19,604 nucleotides of DNA from Acidobacteriota bacterium (GTDB lineage Bacteria; Acidobacteriota; Vicinamibacteria; Vicinamibacterales; Vicinamibacteraceae). The stretch spans positions 1 through 19,604 of the forward strand of contig JAEZCY010000314.1 in the NCBI GenBank assembly GCA_023429845.1. Reading direction: 5' to 3'. Both the position numbers and the translations under genes were made by a program. The stretch's first letter is position 1, and each line of letters begins with the position of its first letter. Positions 13,200 to 19,604 of this stretch are shown in pieces. Below the pieces are notes generated by a model. The model made no database searches, had not been told where the DNA came from, and was given only the letters and a program-made list of their open reading frames with translations.

Positions 13200-13640
13200 A
13201 TGCCTACGCAGAACACGCCCGAGGTGCCCCGCCTGCTCGAGTGCCCGGCCGGCACCGAGTACGACGAACAGGCGTTTCAGTACTTCGTGTCGCTCGAAGC
13301 GGCGCGTGCCGCGCGCGCCGGTCAGCACGTGCGCCTGCTGCTTGCCGCCATCGAGCCGACCACGAACCTGCCGATGCCGTTCTCGCGTGTCGTCGCCCGC
13401 AGCGTCTTCGAGGGCTTGCGGTCGGCGATGAGGGAGACGGACATCATCGGCTGGCACCGGCAAGGCCTGGTGGCCGGTGTCGTGCTGACGGCCTGGCCCG
13501 AGACCTTGGCCGGAGGATTGTCCGTCTTCGAGCGCCGCATCGAACACGGCTTGCGTCGGCGCCTGCCGGTGGGACTGGCAAGGAGCCTGCGGGTGCGCGT
13601 AGTGACGCATGGACCGGCCAACGACAGGAGTGGGATGTGA
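13200..13640 (+). CDS. Stand-alone degenerate GGDEF-like domain protein
   Basis: I know no named family for this 146-residue soluble protein. Its order of elements, FQYFVSLEAARAARAGQHVRLLLAAIEP (26-53), FEGLRSAMRETDIIGWHRQGLVAGVVLTA (70-98) and ERRIEHGLRRRLP (111-123), follows that of a GGDEF domain. The part around DxVARxGGDEFAVLL is replaced by DIIGWHRQGLVAGVVL, and the GHxxGD segment is missing, so diguanylate cyclase activity is not expected. The N-terminal domain of the next gene product is a clear paralogue (DVAGWLEQDAVLGIILLE). It may be a regulatory subunit of the sugar transferase, sensing a nucleotide or pairing with its relative. The ATG at 13200 was chosen by the domain start; GAGAG nearby is a weak ribosome site. 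It overlaps the next gene by 4 bp. That it is coding is supported by the coupling and by the paralogy. Confidence 0.72.
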   Translation: MPTQNTPEVPRLLECPAGTEYDEQAFQYFVSLEAARAARAGQHVRLLLAAIEPTTNLPMPFSRVVARSVFEGLRSAMRETDIIGWHRQGLVAGVVLTAWPETLAGGLSVFERRIEHGLRRRLPVGLARSLRVRVVTHGPANDRSGM

Positions 13641-14758
13641 ACGCAACACTGGCGATGCCGCTCGAAACCGCTGCCGCCCCGGCCGCGCGTCCCGACAACA
13701 ACGACGCGGCCCGTTCGCCCGACCGCTTCGTGCTCGGAGAGCGGCTGTTCAAGGACACCTTGATGCGCGAACGCCGCCGTGCCGACCGTCGTGGTGCGCC
13801 GTTCGCCGTCGTCGTCGTCGACCGCAGTCACCTGCCGGCCGACGATGACGTGATGGACGCCATGCTCCGCACCATCGAAGCTTCGCGCCGTGACGTGGAC
13901 GTCGCCGGGTGGCTCGAGCAGGACGCCGTGCTCGGCATCATCCTGCTCGAGACACCCATCGCCGCTGCCGCCGATCTCGTGCGCGAACTGCAGCGCCGCT
14001 GCGGGCGGCACGCCGGGATCGCGCGCCTCTCGCTCCGGCTGTACGTGCACGGGGGCGCCTCCGACGCCTCCAGCCTGCACCATCCGCCCGTGGACTTGCT
14101 GATCGAGTCGTTCGTTGCACAGCCCGATCGCCCCGCCAACGATCTGGCCAAGCGCGCACTCGATATCGTCGGCAGTGCCGTTCTGCTGATGCTGTTTGCT
14201 CCGGTGATGCTCGCGGCGCTTCTCGCGGTCAAGCTGTCATCACCCGGTTCGGTGCTGTTTCGCCAGCCCAGGGTCGGCCGCGGCGGGGAACCCTTCACGA
14301 TGCTCAAGTTCCGGAGCATGCGCGTGAACGCCGGCCATTCCATCCACAACGACTTCGTCACCTGGTTCATCACGTCCAGCGACAAGCAGCCTCGCGCTGG
14401 CGGCGAGGTGTTCAAGCTGACCAACGACCCGCGCATCACGCCAGTCGGCCGCTGGCTTCGGAAAACCAGCCTGGACGAGCTGCCGCAGTTCTGGAACGTG
14501 CTGCGCGGCGACATGTCGCTCGTCGGGCCACGTCCGCCGCTGCCGTTCGAGGTCGAGAAGTACCAGCCCTGGCATCGCCGGCGCGTCCTCGAAGCGAAGC
14601 CGGGCATCACCGGCACGTGGCAGGTGAACGGACGGAGTCGGACGACCTTCGACGAGATGGTCCGCATGGACCTGCAGTACGCGCGAACGCGGTCTTTGTG
14701 GACCGACATCAAGATCCTGGCCGCAACGCCGCTCGCCATGGTCAAAGGAGCCTGTTAG
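13637..14758 (+). CDS. Phosphoglycosyl transferase with N-terminal degenerate GGDEF-like domain
   Basis: The 373-residue protein joins an N-terminal degenerate GGDEF-like domain (about 30-140) to a bacterial sugar transferase domain (about 168-373). The latter has the entry helix AKRALDIVGSAVLLMLFAPVMLAALLAVKL, VLFRQPRVGRGGEPFTMLKFRSM, the Asp280-Glu281 dyad in TSLDELPQFWNVLRGDMSLVGPRP, and GITGTWQVNGRS. This monotopic transferase type moves a sugar-phosphate from a UDP-sugar to undecaprenyl phosphate and so starts the EPS repeat unit at the inner membrane. The usual multi-helix N-terminus of WbaP-type enzymes is absent; the GGDEF-like module takes its place. The GTG at 13637 is supported by AGGAG 6 nt upstream and by the GTGA overlap with the previous stop. 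The frame is open upstream, but that part is only a shadow of the previous gene. Confidence 0.9.
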   Translation: MNATLAMPLETAAAPAARPDNNDAARSPDRFVLGERLFKDTLMRERRRADRRGAPFAVVVVDRSHLPADDDVMDAMLRTIEASRRDVDVAGWLEQDAVLGIILLETPIAAAADLVRELQRRCGRHAGIARLSLRLYVHGGASDASSLHHPPVDLLIESFVAQPDRPANDLAKRALDIVGSAVLLMLFAPVMLAALLAVKLSSPGSVLFRQPRVGRGGEPFTMLKFRSMRVNAGHSIHNDFVTWFITSSDKQPRAGGEVFKLTNDPRITPVGRWLRKTSLDELPQFWNVLRGDMSLVGPRPPLPFEVEKYQPWHRRRVLEAKPGITGTWQVNGRSRTTFDEMVRMDLQYARTRSLWTDIKILAATPLAMVKGAC

Positions 14759-15255
14759 TGGACCCTTATCTAGCGATTGCGCCCGACGTCAGAATCGGTG
14801 AGCGCGTCAAGCTCTCCAAGTTCATCAACCTCTACGGCTGCGAGATCGGTGACGACACGAAGATTGGCGCCTGCGTCGAGATCCAGAAGGGCGCGACGGT
14901 CGGCCAGCGCTGCAAGGTCTCGAGCCACACGTTCATCTGTGAGGGCGTGACCATCGAGGACGAGGTCTTCATCGGTCACGGCGTCACCTTCACCAACGAC
15001 ACGTACCCACGGGCCACGACGGCGGACGGAGCCCTGCAGACCGAGCAGGACTGGAAAGTCGAGCCGACGCTCGTGAAGAAGGGCGCGTCCATCGGCTCCG
15101 GCGCCACCATTCTTCCCAGCCTGACCATCGGCGAAGCGGCGATCGTCGGCGCAGGCAGCGTGGTGACCCGCGACGTGGCGCCCCGCACCATCGTCGCCGG
15201 CAATCCGGCGAAGTTCCTGCGCGTGGTCGATGCCGTCGAGGAGGTGGCGCGATGA
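14758..15255 (+). CDS. WlbB-like sugar N-acetyltransferase (hexapeptide repeat)
   Basis: The 165-residue protein is a left-handed beta-helix: repeated [LIV]GxxxxI-type hexapeptides run from residue 10 to about 140 (VRIGERVKL, CEIGDDTKIGACVEIQKGATVG, VFIGHGVTFTNDTYPRA, ASIGSGATILPSLTIGEAAIVGAGSVVTRDV) and end AGNPAKFLR. The FTNDTYPRA segment and the overall order are those of WlbB/WbpD, which acetylate the 3-amino group of a UDP-linked 2-acetamido-3-amino uronic acid using acetyl-CoA. The following WlbA-like dehydrogenase supports that pathway. The GTG at 14758 shares its G with the previous stop TAG; AAAGGAG lies about 8 nt upstream. Active as a trimer in relatives. Exact sugar substrate is inference. 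Confidence 0.87.
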   Translation: MDPYLAIAPDVRIGERVKLSKFINLYGCEIGDDTKIGACVEIQKGATVGQRCKVSSHTFICEGVTIEDEVFIGHGVTFTNDTYPRATTADGALQTEQDWKVEPTLVKKGASIGSGATILPSLTIGEAAIVGAGSVVTRDVAPRTIVAGNPAKFLRVVDAVEEVAR

Positions 15256-16262
15256 GCCGCGTCAGGGTCGGCGTCATCGGCTACGGCTATTGGGGACCCA
15301 ACATCGTCCGCAACCTGGTCGGGCTCGACTGCTGCGACGTGGTGGCAGTGTGCGATCGGAGCCCGCAGGCGCTCGCCAGGGTGCAGAAGCTGTATCCGGC
15401 GATTCGAGTCACGACCGAGTCAGCGGAGGTCATCGGCGATCCGACGATCGACGCCGTGGCCATCATCACTCCCGTGTGGACGCACTACGAACTGGCGAAG
15501 GCCGCGCTGCTCGAGGGGAAGCACGTATTCGTGGAGAAGCCGTTCACGTCCACTTCGGCCCAGGCCGAGGAGCTGATCGAGCTCGCGCAACGACGGAACC
15601 TCCGCGTCATGGTGGACCACACGTTCCTGTTCACGGGCGCCGTACGGAAGATCCGTGAACTCGTCGACGCCGGCTCGCTCGGTCCACTGCTGTACTTCGA
15701 CTCGTCGCGCGTCAACCTCGGGCTCTTCCAGCACGACGTCAGCGTCATCTGGGATCTCGCACCGCACGACCTGTCGGTCATGGACCATGTGATTGGCAAG
15801 GACCCGGAGGCCGTCGTCGCGACCGGCAGCACGCATTTCGGCAAGCACGCCGACATCGCGTTCGTGACCGTCTACTTCCCCGACAGCGTCATCGCGCACA
15901 TCAACGTCAACTGGCTGTCGCCGGTCAAGGTCCGCACGACGATGATCGGCGGCCGCGACAAGATGCTCGTCTGGAACGACGTCGAGGTGGACGAGAAGAT
16001 CAAGGTCTACGACAAGGGCGTCACGGTGACCAATGCCGAGGGCGTTTACAATCTTCTGGTCAGCTACAGATCGGGTGACGTGTGGTCGCCGAAGGTGCCG
16101 CAGACCGAAGCGCTGACCGCGGAGCTGTCGTACTTCCTCGACTGCATTCGTAGCGACGACACGCCGTTCAACGATGGCGTTGCCGGTCTTCGCGTTGTGC
16201 GCCTGCTCGAGGCCGCGGATCGATCGCTGGCTGCGCAGGGCAAGGTCGTCGCGCTGGCCTGA
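15252..16262 (+). CDS. WlbA-like Gfo/Idh/MocA sugar dehydrogenase
   Basis: The 336-residue oxidoreductase has an N-terminal Rossmann fold with GYGYWG (10-15), VAVCD (31-35), AIITPVWTHYELAKAALLEGKHVFVEKPF with the family motif Glu95-Lys96-Pro97, and a C-terminal half with VIWDLAPHDLSVMDHV (Asp168, His172). It resembles WlbA/WbpB, which oxidise UDP-N-acetylglucosaminuronic acid at C3 with NAD+, the first step towards 2,3-diacetamido sugars. Pairing with the WlbB-like gene strengthens this, but the C3 aminotransferase (WlbC/WbpE type) is not in the window. The start overlaps the previous stop (ATGA), and the stop overlaps the next start (TGATG). Confidence 0.9.
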   Translation: MSRVRVGVIGYGYWGPNIVRNLVGLDCCDVVAVCDRSPQALARVQKLYPAIRVTTESAEVIGDPTIDAVAIITPVWTHYELAKAALLEGKHVFVEKPFTSTSAQAEELIELAQRRNLRVMVDHTFLFTGAVRKIRELVDAGSLGPLLYFDSSRVNLGLFQHDVSVIWDLAPHDLSVMDHVIGKDPEAVVATGSTHFGKHADIAFVTVYFPDSVIAHINVNWLSPVKVRTTMIGGRDKMLVWNDVEVDEKIKVYDKGVTVTNAEGVYNLLVSYRSGDVWSPKVPQTEALTAELSYFLDCIRSDDTPFNDGVAGLRVVRLLEAADRSLAAQGKVVALA

Positions 16263-17623
16263 TGGTCCATCCCCTGGTCGAGTACTTCCGCTGTCCCGAG
16301 CACGTTGCCGTGCTCGGGGTGGCCGAAGGCTTGTCGCAGGAGCCCGGCTACGTTCGCGTCGGCGACGTTGTCTGCTACGGACGGGTGCGTGGCGAACCGG
16401 GTCAGAGCAGCGACGGTGTGGCCGACGCAGCAGCGGGAACGCTTGCAGTGGCCGATGGCCGTGTCGTGCTGCCATTCGACCTGGCCGAGCTCGTCGGCAA
16501 CCTGCGGCACGAGCGCTACCCGGAGGCGCAGCAAGCCATCGCGAGCATGGCGTCCTCGAGCGTGGTGCGCTCCCTGTACTACCTGATGCGTCCGCTGCTG
16601 CAGGTGCCGATGCGCAAGCGCGTCCAGCGCTTGCACCTGAGGGACTGGCGGACCATCGCCTTTCCGCGGTGGCCGGTTGACGTGTCGGTCGAGCGGCTGA
16701 TGCGGCAGGCGGCGGGCCTCGCCCTCGCGAGTGGGGAGATCACCGAGTTTCCGTTCATCTGGTTCTGGCCGGCGGGCGCCCCGGCAGCGGCGATGATGAC
16801 CCACGACGTCGAGGGCCCCGCCGGTGTCGAGTTCTGCGCGGCGCTGATGGACATGGACGACGAGTTCGGCGTCCCTGCGTCATTTCAGGTGGTGCCAGAG
16901 GCGAGATGGTCGTCCCGCGCCGACACCCGGAGGCTGGTCGAGCGGCTGCGCGGGCGGGGCTTTGAAGTCAACGTGCACGACCTGGCTCACGACGGGCGGC
17001 TGTTCCGCGGGCGCGAGCGCTTCCTGCGGCGGGCTGCCGTGATCAACGCTCGGAGCCGCGAGATCGGCAGCCGGGGCTTCAGGTCGGGTGCGATGTATCG
17101 GCGGCAGGACTGGCTGGAAGCACTCGACATCGCGTACGACATGTCGGTGCCCAATGTCGCCCATCTGGAACCACAGCGGGGCGGCTGTTGCACGGTGATG
17201 CCGTACTTCAATGGACACGTGCTCGAACTGCCGCTGACGACAGCGCAGGACTACACGATCTTCCACGTGCTCGGTGAGTACTCCACCGCCCTCTGGCAGC
17301 AGCAGGTCGACGAGATCCTTGCCGAGAACGGGCTGGCGAGCTTCATTGCCCACCCCGATTACCTCAGGGAACCGCGCGCCCGGGCCATCTACGTCGAGTT
17401 GCTGCAGATGCTCGCCGCGCTCCGCGCAGAGCGCGGTGTGTGGCTGGCGCCGCCGTCAGCGATCGACGCGTGGTGGCGCGAACGACGCGAGATGACGCTG
17501 GTGAAGGATGCCACGTCATGGCGCGTGCAGGGACCAGGCAGCGAGCGCGCCTGCGTCGCCTTCGCGCGGCTCGACGGCGACCGGGTCGTCTATGACGTGG
17601 ATGAGACGAGGCACGCGGCGTGA
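16262..17623 (+). CDS. Polysaccharide deacetylase-like (NodB-fold) protein
   Basis: The 453-residue protein has an N-terminal part without known features (about 1-165), a NodB-like domain (about 170-400) and a small C-terminal tail. Metal/catalytic motifs are AMMTHDVEG (Asp182), VNVHDLAHDGRLF (HxxxH, His239 and His243) and RGFRSGAMYRRQDWL (271-285). IAHPDYL (353-359 region) gives the last His. The THDV form, instead of TFDD, occurs in a subgroup of deacetylase-like proteins of EPS loci, so activity is likely but not assured. No signal peptide is seen, so it may act in the cytoplasm on a nucleotide- or lipid-linked sugar. It is coupled on both sides (TGATG, GTGA). Confidence 0.83.
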   Translation: MVHPLVEYFRCPEHVAVLGVAEGLSQEPGYVRVGDVVCYGRVRGEPGQSSDGVADAAAGTLAVADGRVVLPFDLAELVGNLRHERYPEAQQAIASMASSSVVRSLYYLMRPLLQVPMRKRVQRLHLRDWRTIAFPRWPVDVSVERLMRQAAGLALASGEITEFPFIWFWPAGAPAAAMMTHDVEGPAGVEFCAALMDMDDEFGVPASFQVVPEARWSSRADTRRLVERLRGRGFEVNVHDLAHDGRLFRGRERFLRRAAVINARSREIGSRGFRSGAMYRRQDWLEALDIAYDMSVPNVAHLEPQRGGCCTVMPYFNGHVLELPLTTAQDYTIFHVLGEYSTALWQQQVDEILAENGLASFIAHPDYLREPRARAIYVELLQMLAALRAERGVWLAPPSAIDAWWRERREMTLVKDATSWRVQGPGSERACVAFARLDGDRVVYDVDETRHAA

Positions 17624-18642
17624 GCGGCGTGTTCACGCTCGACCCGCTTGCGGACTCGCGATGGGACGAGTTGGTGAGCCGGCATCCGTCGGCGTCGATC
17701 TTCCACACCCGAGGCTGGCTCGAGGCGCTGAGGCGCACTTACGGGTTCGAGCCGATGGTCCTGACGACGACCGCGGCCGGACCGCTGGCCAACGGACTGG
17801 TGCTCTGCCACCTGCGGCGACCGTGGTCCCGCCGCCTGGTGTCCCTGCCCTACTCCGACCATTGCCAGCCGCTCGTCTCCGGTCCGGACGACCTGCAGAG
17901 TCTTGTGAACTGGCTGAGGGTGCGCGTCGACCGCGGCGAGGTCCGGAGCGTGGAGCTTCGGCCACGCACGCCATGCGAGGGCCTGGCCACGGCAGCGCGC
18001 TACTGCCACCATGAGCTCGATCTCGCGGGACCCCTCGAGCGCGTATTCGCCGCCCTTCACCCGTCGAGTACCCGCCGCGCCATTCGGCGCGCCGAGCGCG
18101 AGACGTTGACGTACGAGGCTGGTCGAACGGACTGCCTCCTCTCGATCTTCTACGGGCTGTTCCGGCTCACCCGCCGGCGCCACGGACTTCCTCCACAGCC
18201 CATCGCCTGGTTCCGCAATCTGGCCGCCTGCCTCGGAGACCGGCTGGTCGTCCACGTCGCGAGGAAGGACGATCGCCCGATCGCGAGCATCGTGACACTC
18301 GCGTCCCATTCCGTTCTCACTTACAAGTACGGAGGCTCGGATGCGCGCCACCACGCCCTCGGCGGCATGCCGTTCCTGCTGTGGCGCGCCGTGGAGGCGG
18401 CCCACCGTGACCGCTGCCGGAGCCTCGATCTCGGACGCAGCGACCTCGATCAGCCGGGACTGCTGACGTTCAAGGATCACCTCGGCGCGCAGCGCCGCGA
18501 CTTGACGTACGCCGCCTACCCGGCCCCCGCACGCGTGGCCGGAGCCGGCCTCCTGCGGCGCGCGGCACGCAAGATGGTGCCGCACCTGCCGGATCCGCTT
18601 CTGGACCGTCTCGGTCGCCTCGCGTACGGCTACCTCGGATGA
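17620..18642 (+). CDS. FemAB/GNAT-like protein of EPS operon
   Basis: The 340-residue protein has the FemAB pattern of two GNAT-like halves. The N-terminal part reads WDELVSRHPSASIFHTRGWLEALRRTYGFEP and SLPYSDHCQPLV; the central part FAALHPSSTRRAIRRAERETLTYEAG; then FYGLFRLTRRRHGLPPQP; and the C-terminal part RPIASIVTLASHSVLTYKYGGSDARHHALGGMPFLLWRAVEAA and LDLGRSDLDQPGLLTFKDHLGA. A FemAB-like protein is a standard member of exosortase-A EPS loci, where it may attach an amino acid or acyl group to the polymer precursor; its reaction is not known. The start GTG overlaps the deacetylase stop (GTGA); the stop overlaps a 13-codon reading frame (ATGA). Confidence 0.87.
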   Translation: MSGVFTLDPLADSRWDELVSRHPSASIFHTRGWLEALRRTYGFEPMVLTTTAAGPLANGLVLCHLRRPWSRRLVSLPYSDHCQPLVSGPDDLQSLVNWLRVRVDRGEVRSVELRPRTPCEGLATAARYCHHELDLAGPLERVFAALHPSSTRRAIRRAERETLTYEAGRTDCLLSIFYGLFRLTRRRHGLPPQPIAWFRNLAACLGDRLVVHVARKDDRPIASIVTLASHSVLTYKYGGSDARHHALGGMPFLLWRAVEAAHRDRCRSLDLGRSDLDQPGLLTFKDHLGAQRRDLTYAAYPAPARVAGAGLLRRAARKMVPHLPDPLLDRLGRLAYGYLG

Positions 18643-18680
18643 CGCTCGCCGCCGCAGCGAACGAGGGGTCGCGGCGTTGA
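18639..18680 (+). other. 13-codon linking reading frame
   Basis: The ATG overlaps the FemAB-like stop (ATGA) and the frame ends with a TGA that overlaps the TTG start of the next gene (TTGA). It encodes MTLAAAANEGSRR. It may only carry ribosomes over the gap and so keep the translational coupling seen at the other junctions. It could also be chance. Confidence 0.35.
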
Positions 18681-19604
18681 TCGGCGTCGTCACCAGCGAC
18701 TCCGATCGCGAGATCGCGGCGGAGTTCTTCGAGCTGTTCAAGATTCCGTGGGAACCGGCCCGTGCTGGCCGTCGATATCGGGCTGTGATCTGCACGGACG
18801 GCACGACACCGACGCCCGACGCGGACGTGACCATTGCCTACGGCACATCCCGCTGCGAGGCCGACGACGCGACCGGATTCGCCTGCGAGCCTGCGCGTGA
18901 CGTTGTCGCTCGTTGTCTGTCAGGCGCGTCACTGCCCCTGTACTCGGGCGCCCTGACCTTCGCCGGTGCAGGTGACGGCACGCTGTTCTGCGACGGAAAG
19001 GCTGTCGCCTATCGTCATGACCGCGGCGGGCCGCGGCTCTGGCGCGTGGGTTACGACCTGTTCTCTGAAGTGCGGCACCTTCTCACGTGCGGGCAGCCGG
19101 TCGAATACGCCGCGGTGCCCACACTGGATCGACACGTCGAGCAGCTCCGGCACATGCTCGTGAGCAGTGGGGTTCCTCTGGTCGAGGTGCGTGCGGCACC
19201 GCTGGGTCATCCGTTCGTGGCCTGCCTCACACATGACGTCGATTTCTTCGGCATCCGGCGTCACGGACTCGACGCCACCGTGGCTGGATTCCTCGCGCGG
19301 GCAACCGTGGGCACAGCCGTCGATCTCGTCCGAATGCGACGTTCCCCCGGCCAAGCCATTCGCAACCTCGCGGCGGCGTGCTCGCTGCCGCTCGTCCTGC
19401 TTGGCCTGAAGCTCGACTTCTGGGATCCCGTCACGCAGTACCTCGCCGCCGACGGCGGTCGTCCCTCCACCTTCTTCGTGGTGCCGACACGCGACACGCC
19501 CGGTGTGGCCCTGGATGGTCGCCCGAATGACGGCCGCGCGGTCCGATACGAGGCGGGCGACGGCGCGCCGCGGCTGCGTGAGGCCGCCGCGGCAGGACAA
19601 GAGG
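18677..19604 (+). CDS. Polysaccharide deacetylase-like protein, C-terminus beyond window
   Basis: An open frame of 309 codons runs to the window end without a stop. Its N-terminal part (residues 1-175: LIGVVTSDSDREIAAEFFELF, RYRAVICTDG, GYDLFSEVRHLL) is unassigned. From about residue 183 the NodB-like domain begins with HPFVACLTHDVDFFGIRRHG (both acids of the THDVD motif present) and continues to STFFVVPTRDTPG, the second strand of the fold. The HxxxH motif would lie near or past the end. The likely start is TTG at 18677, with GAGGGG 8 nt upstream; no ATG or GTG in this frame lies closer to the previous gene. It is a second deacetylase-type protein beside that at 16262-17623. The XrtA-associated deacetylase is a candidate identity. 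Confidence 0.78.
   Translation, partial: MIGVVTSDSDREIAAEFFELFKIPWEPARAGRRYRAVICTDGTTPTPDADVTIAYGTSRCEADDATGFACEPARDVVARCLSGASLPLYSGALTFAGAGDGTLFCDGKAVAYRHDRGGPRLWRVGYDLFSEVRHLLTCGQPVEYAAVPTLDRHVEQLRHMLVSSGVPLVEVRAAPLGHPFVACLTHDVDFFGIRRHGLDATVAGFLARATVGTAVDLVRMRRSPGQAIRNLAAACSLPLVLLGLKLDFWDPVTQYLAADGGRPSTFFVVPTRDTPGVALDGRPNDGRAVRYEAGDGAPRLREAAAAGQE

Noticed and set aside
15420..16475. Minus-strand frame opposite the dehydrogenase
   Set aside because: Antisense shadow of a clear Gfo/Idh/MocA gene.
17590..18834. Minus-strand frame opposite the FemAB-like gene
   Set aside because: Antisense shadow; the plus-strand gene is coupled to its neighbours and has family motifs.

Overview
The window is GC-rich, with dense, often translationally coupled genes and scattered GC-rich hairpin repeats. 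The gene content (FliA-type sigma factor, CsgG-like protein, RsbU-type phosphatase, and an exopolysaccharide (EPS) operon resembling exosortase-A/PEP-CTERM loci) suggests an environmental Gram-negative bacterium. Acidobacteriota (Vicinamibacteria) is my best guess, but that is inference from style and content only; there is no rRNA or other marker here.

Region 1 (1-3000) is regulatory. A very small histidine-kinase DHp-like ORF (124-351) is followed by an almost ideal sigma-54 promoter (494-510) in front of a FliA/WhiG-family sigma factor (585-1553). A hybrid PAS-HisKA-HATPase-REC kinase (2995-1409, minus strand) converges on the sigma gene, and the two reading frames overlap by 145 bp.

Region 2 (3000-7310) holds a secreted CsgG-like protein, a divergent FabZ-type dehydratase on the minus strand, a GAF-GAF-SpoIIE phosphatase, and a coupled class A beta-lactamase-like serine hydrolase. 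A dispersed hairpin repeat whose stems vary with compensatory changes lies inside the kinase gene and inside the hydrolase gene.

Region 3 (7308-7931) is a 620-bp non-coding leader. It has an AT-richer putative control region, a candidate sigma-54 promoter, several hairpins, and a sequence matching the enterobacterial ops/JUMPstart element at 11 of 12 bases. It leads into a NusG/RfaH-like specialised antiterminator gene.

Region 4 (7932-19604, continuing past the end) is one long EPS operon: NusG-like antiterminator, Wza-like export protein, outer-membrane beta-barrel, Wzz/Wzc-like chain-length protein, CpsD-like tyrosine autokinase, a stand-alone degenerate GGDEF-like domain, a sugar phosphotransferase carrying a second copy of that domain, a WlbB-like acetyltransferase, a WlbA-like sugar dehydrogenase, a polysaccharide deacetylase-like protein, a FemAB/GNAT-like protein, and a second deacetylase cut by the window end. 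Most junctions are 1-4 bp overlaps. Together these genes would build an undecaprenyl-linked repeat unit containing a modified uronic acid, control chain length by tyrosine phosphorylation, export the polymer and trim it. The leader architecture suggests that the antiterminator is made from, and acts on, its own transcript.
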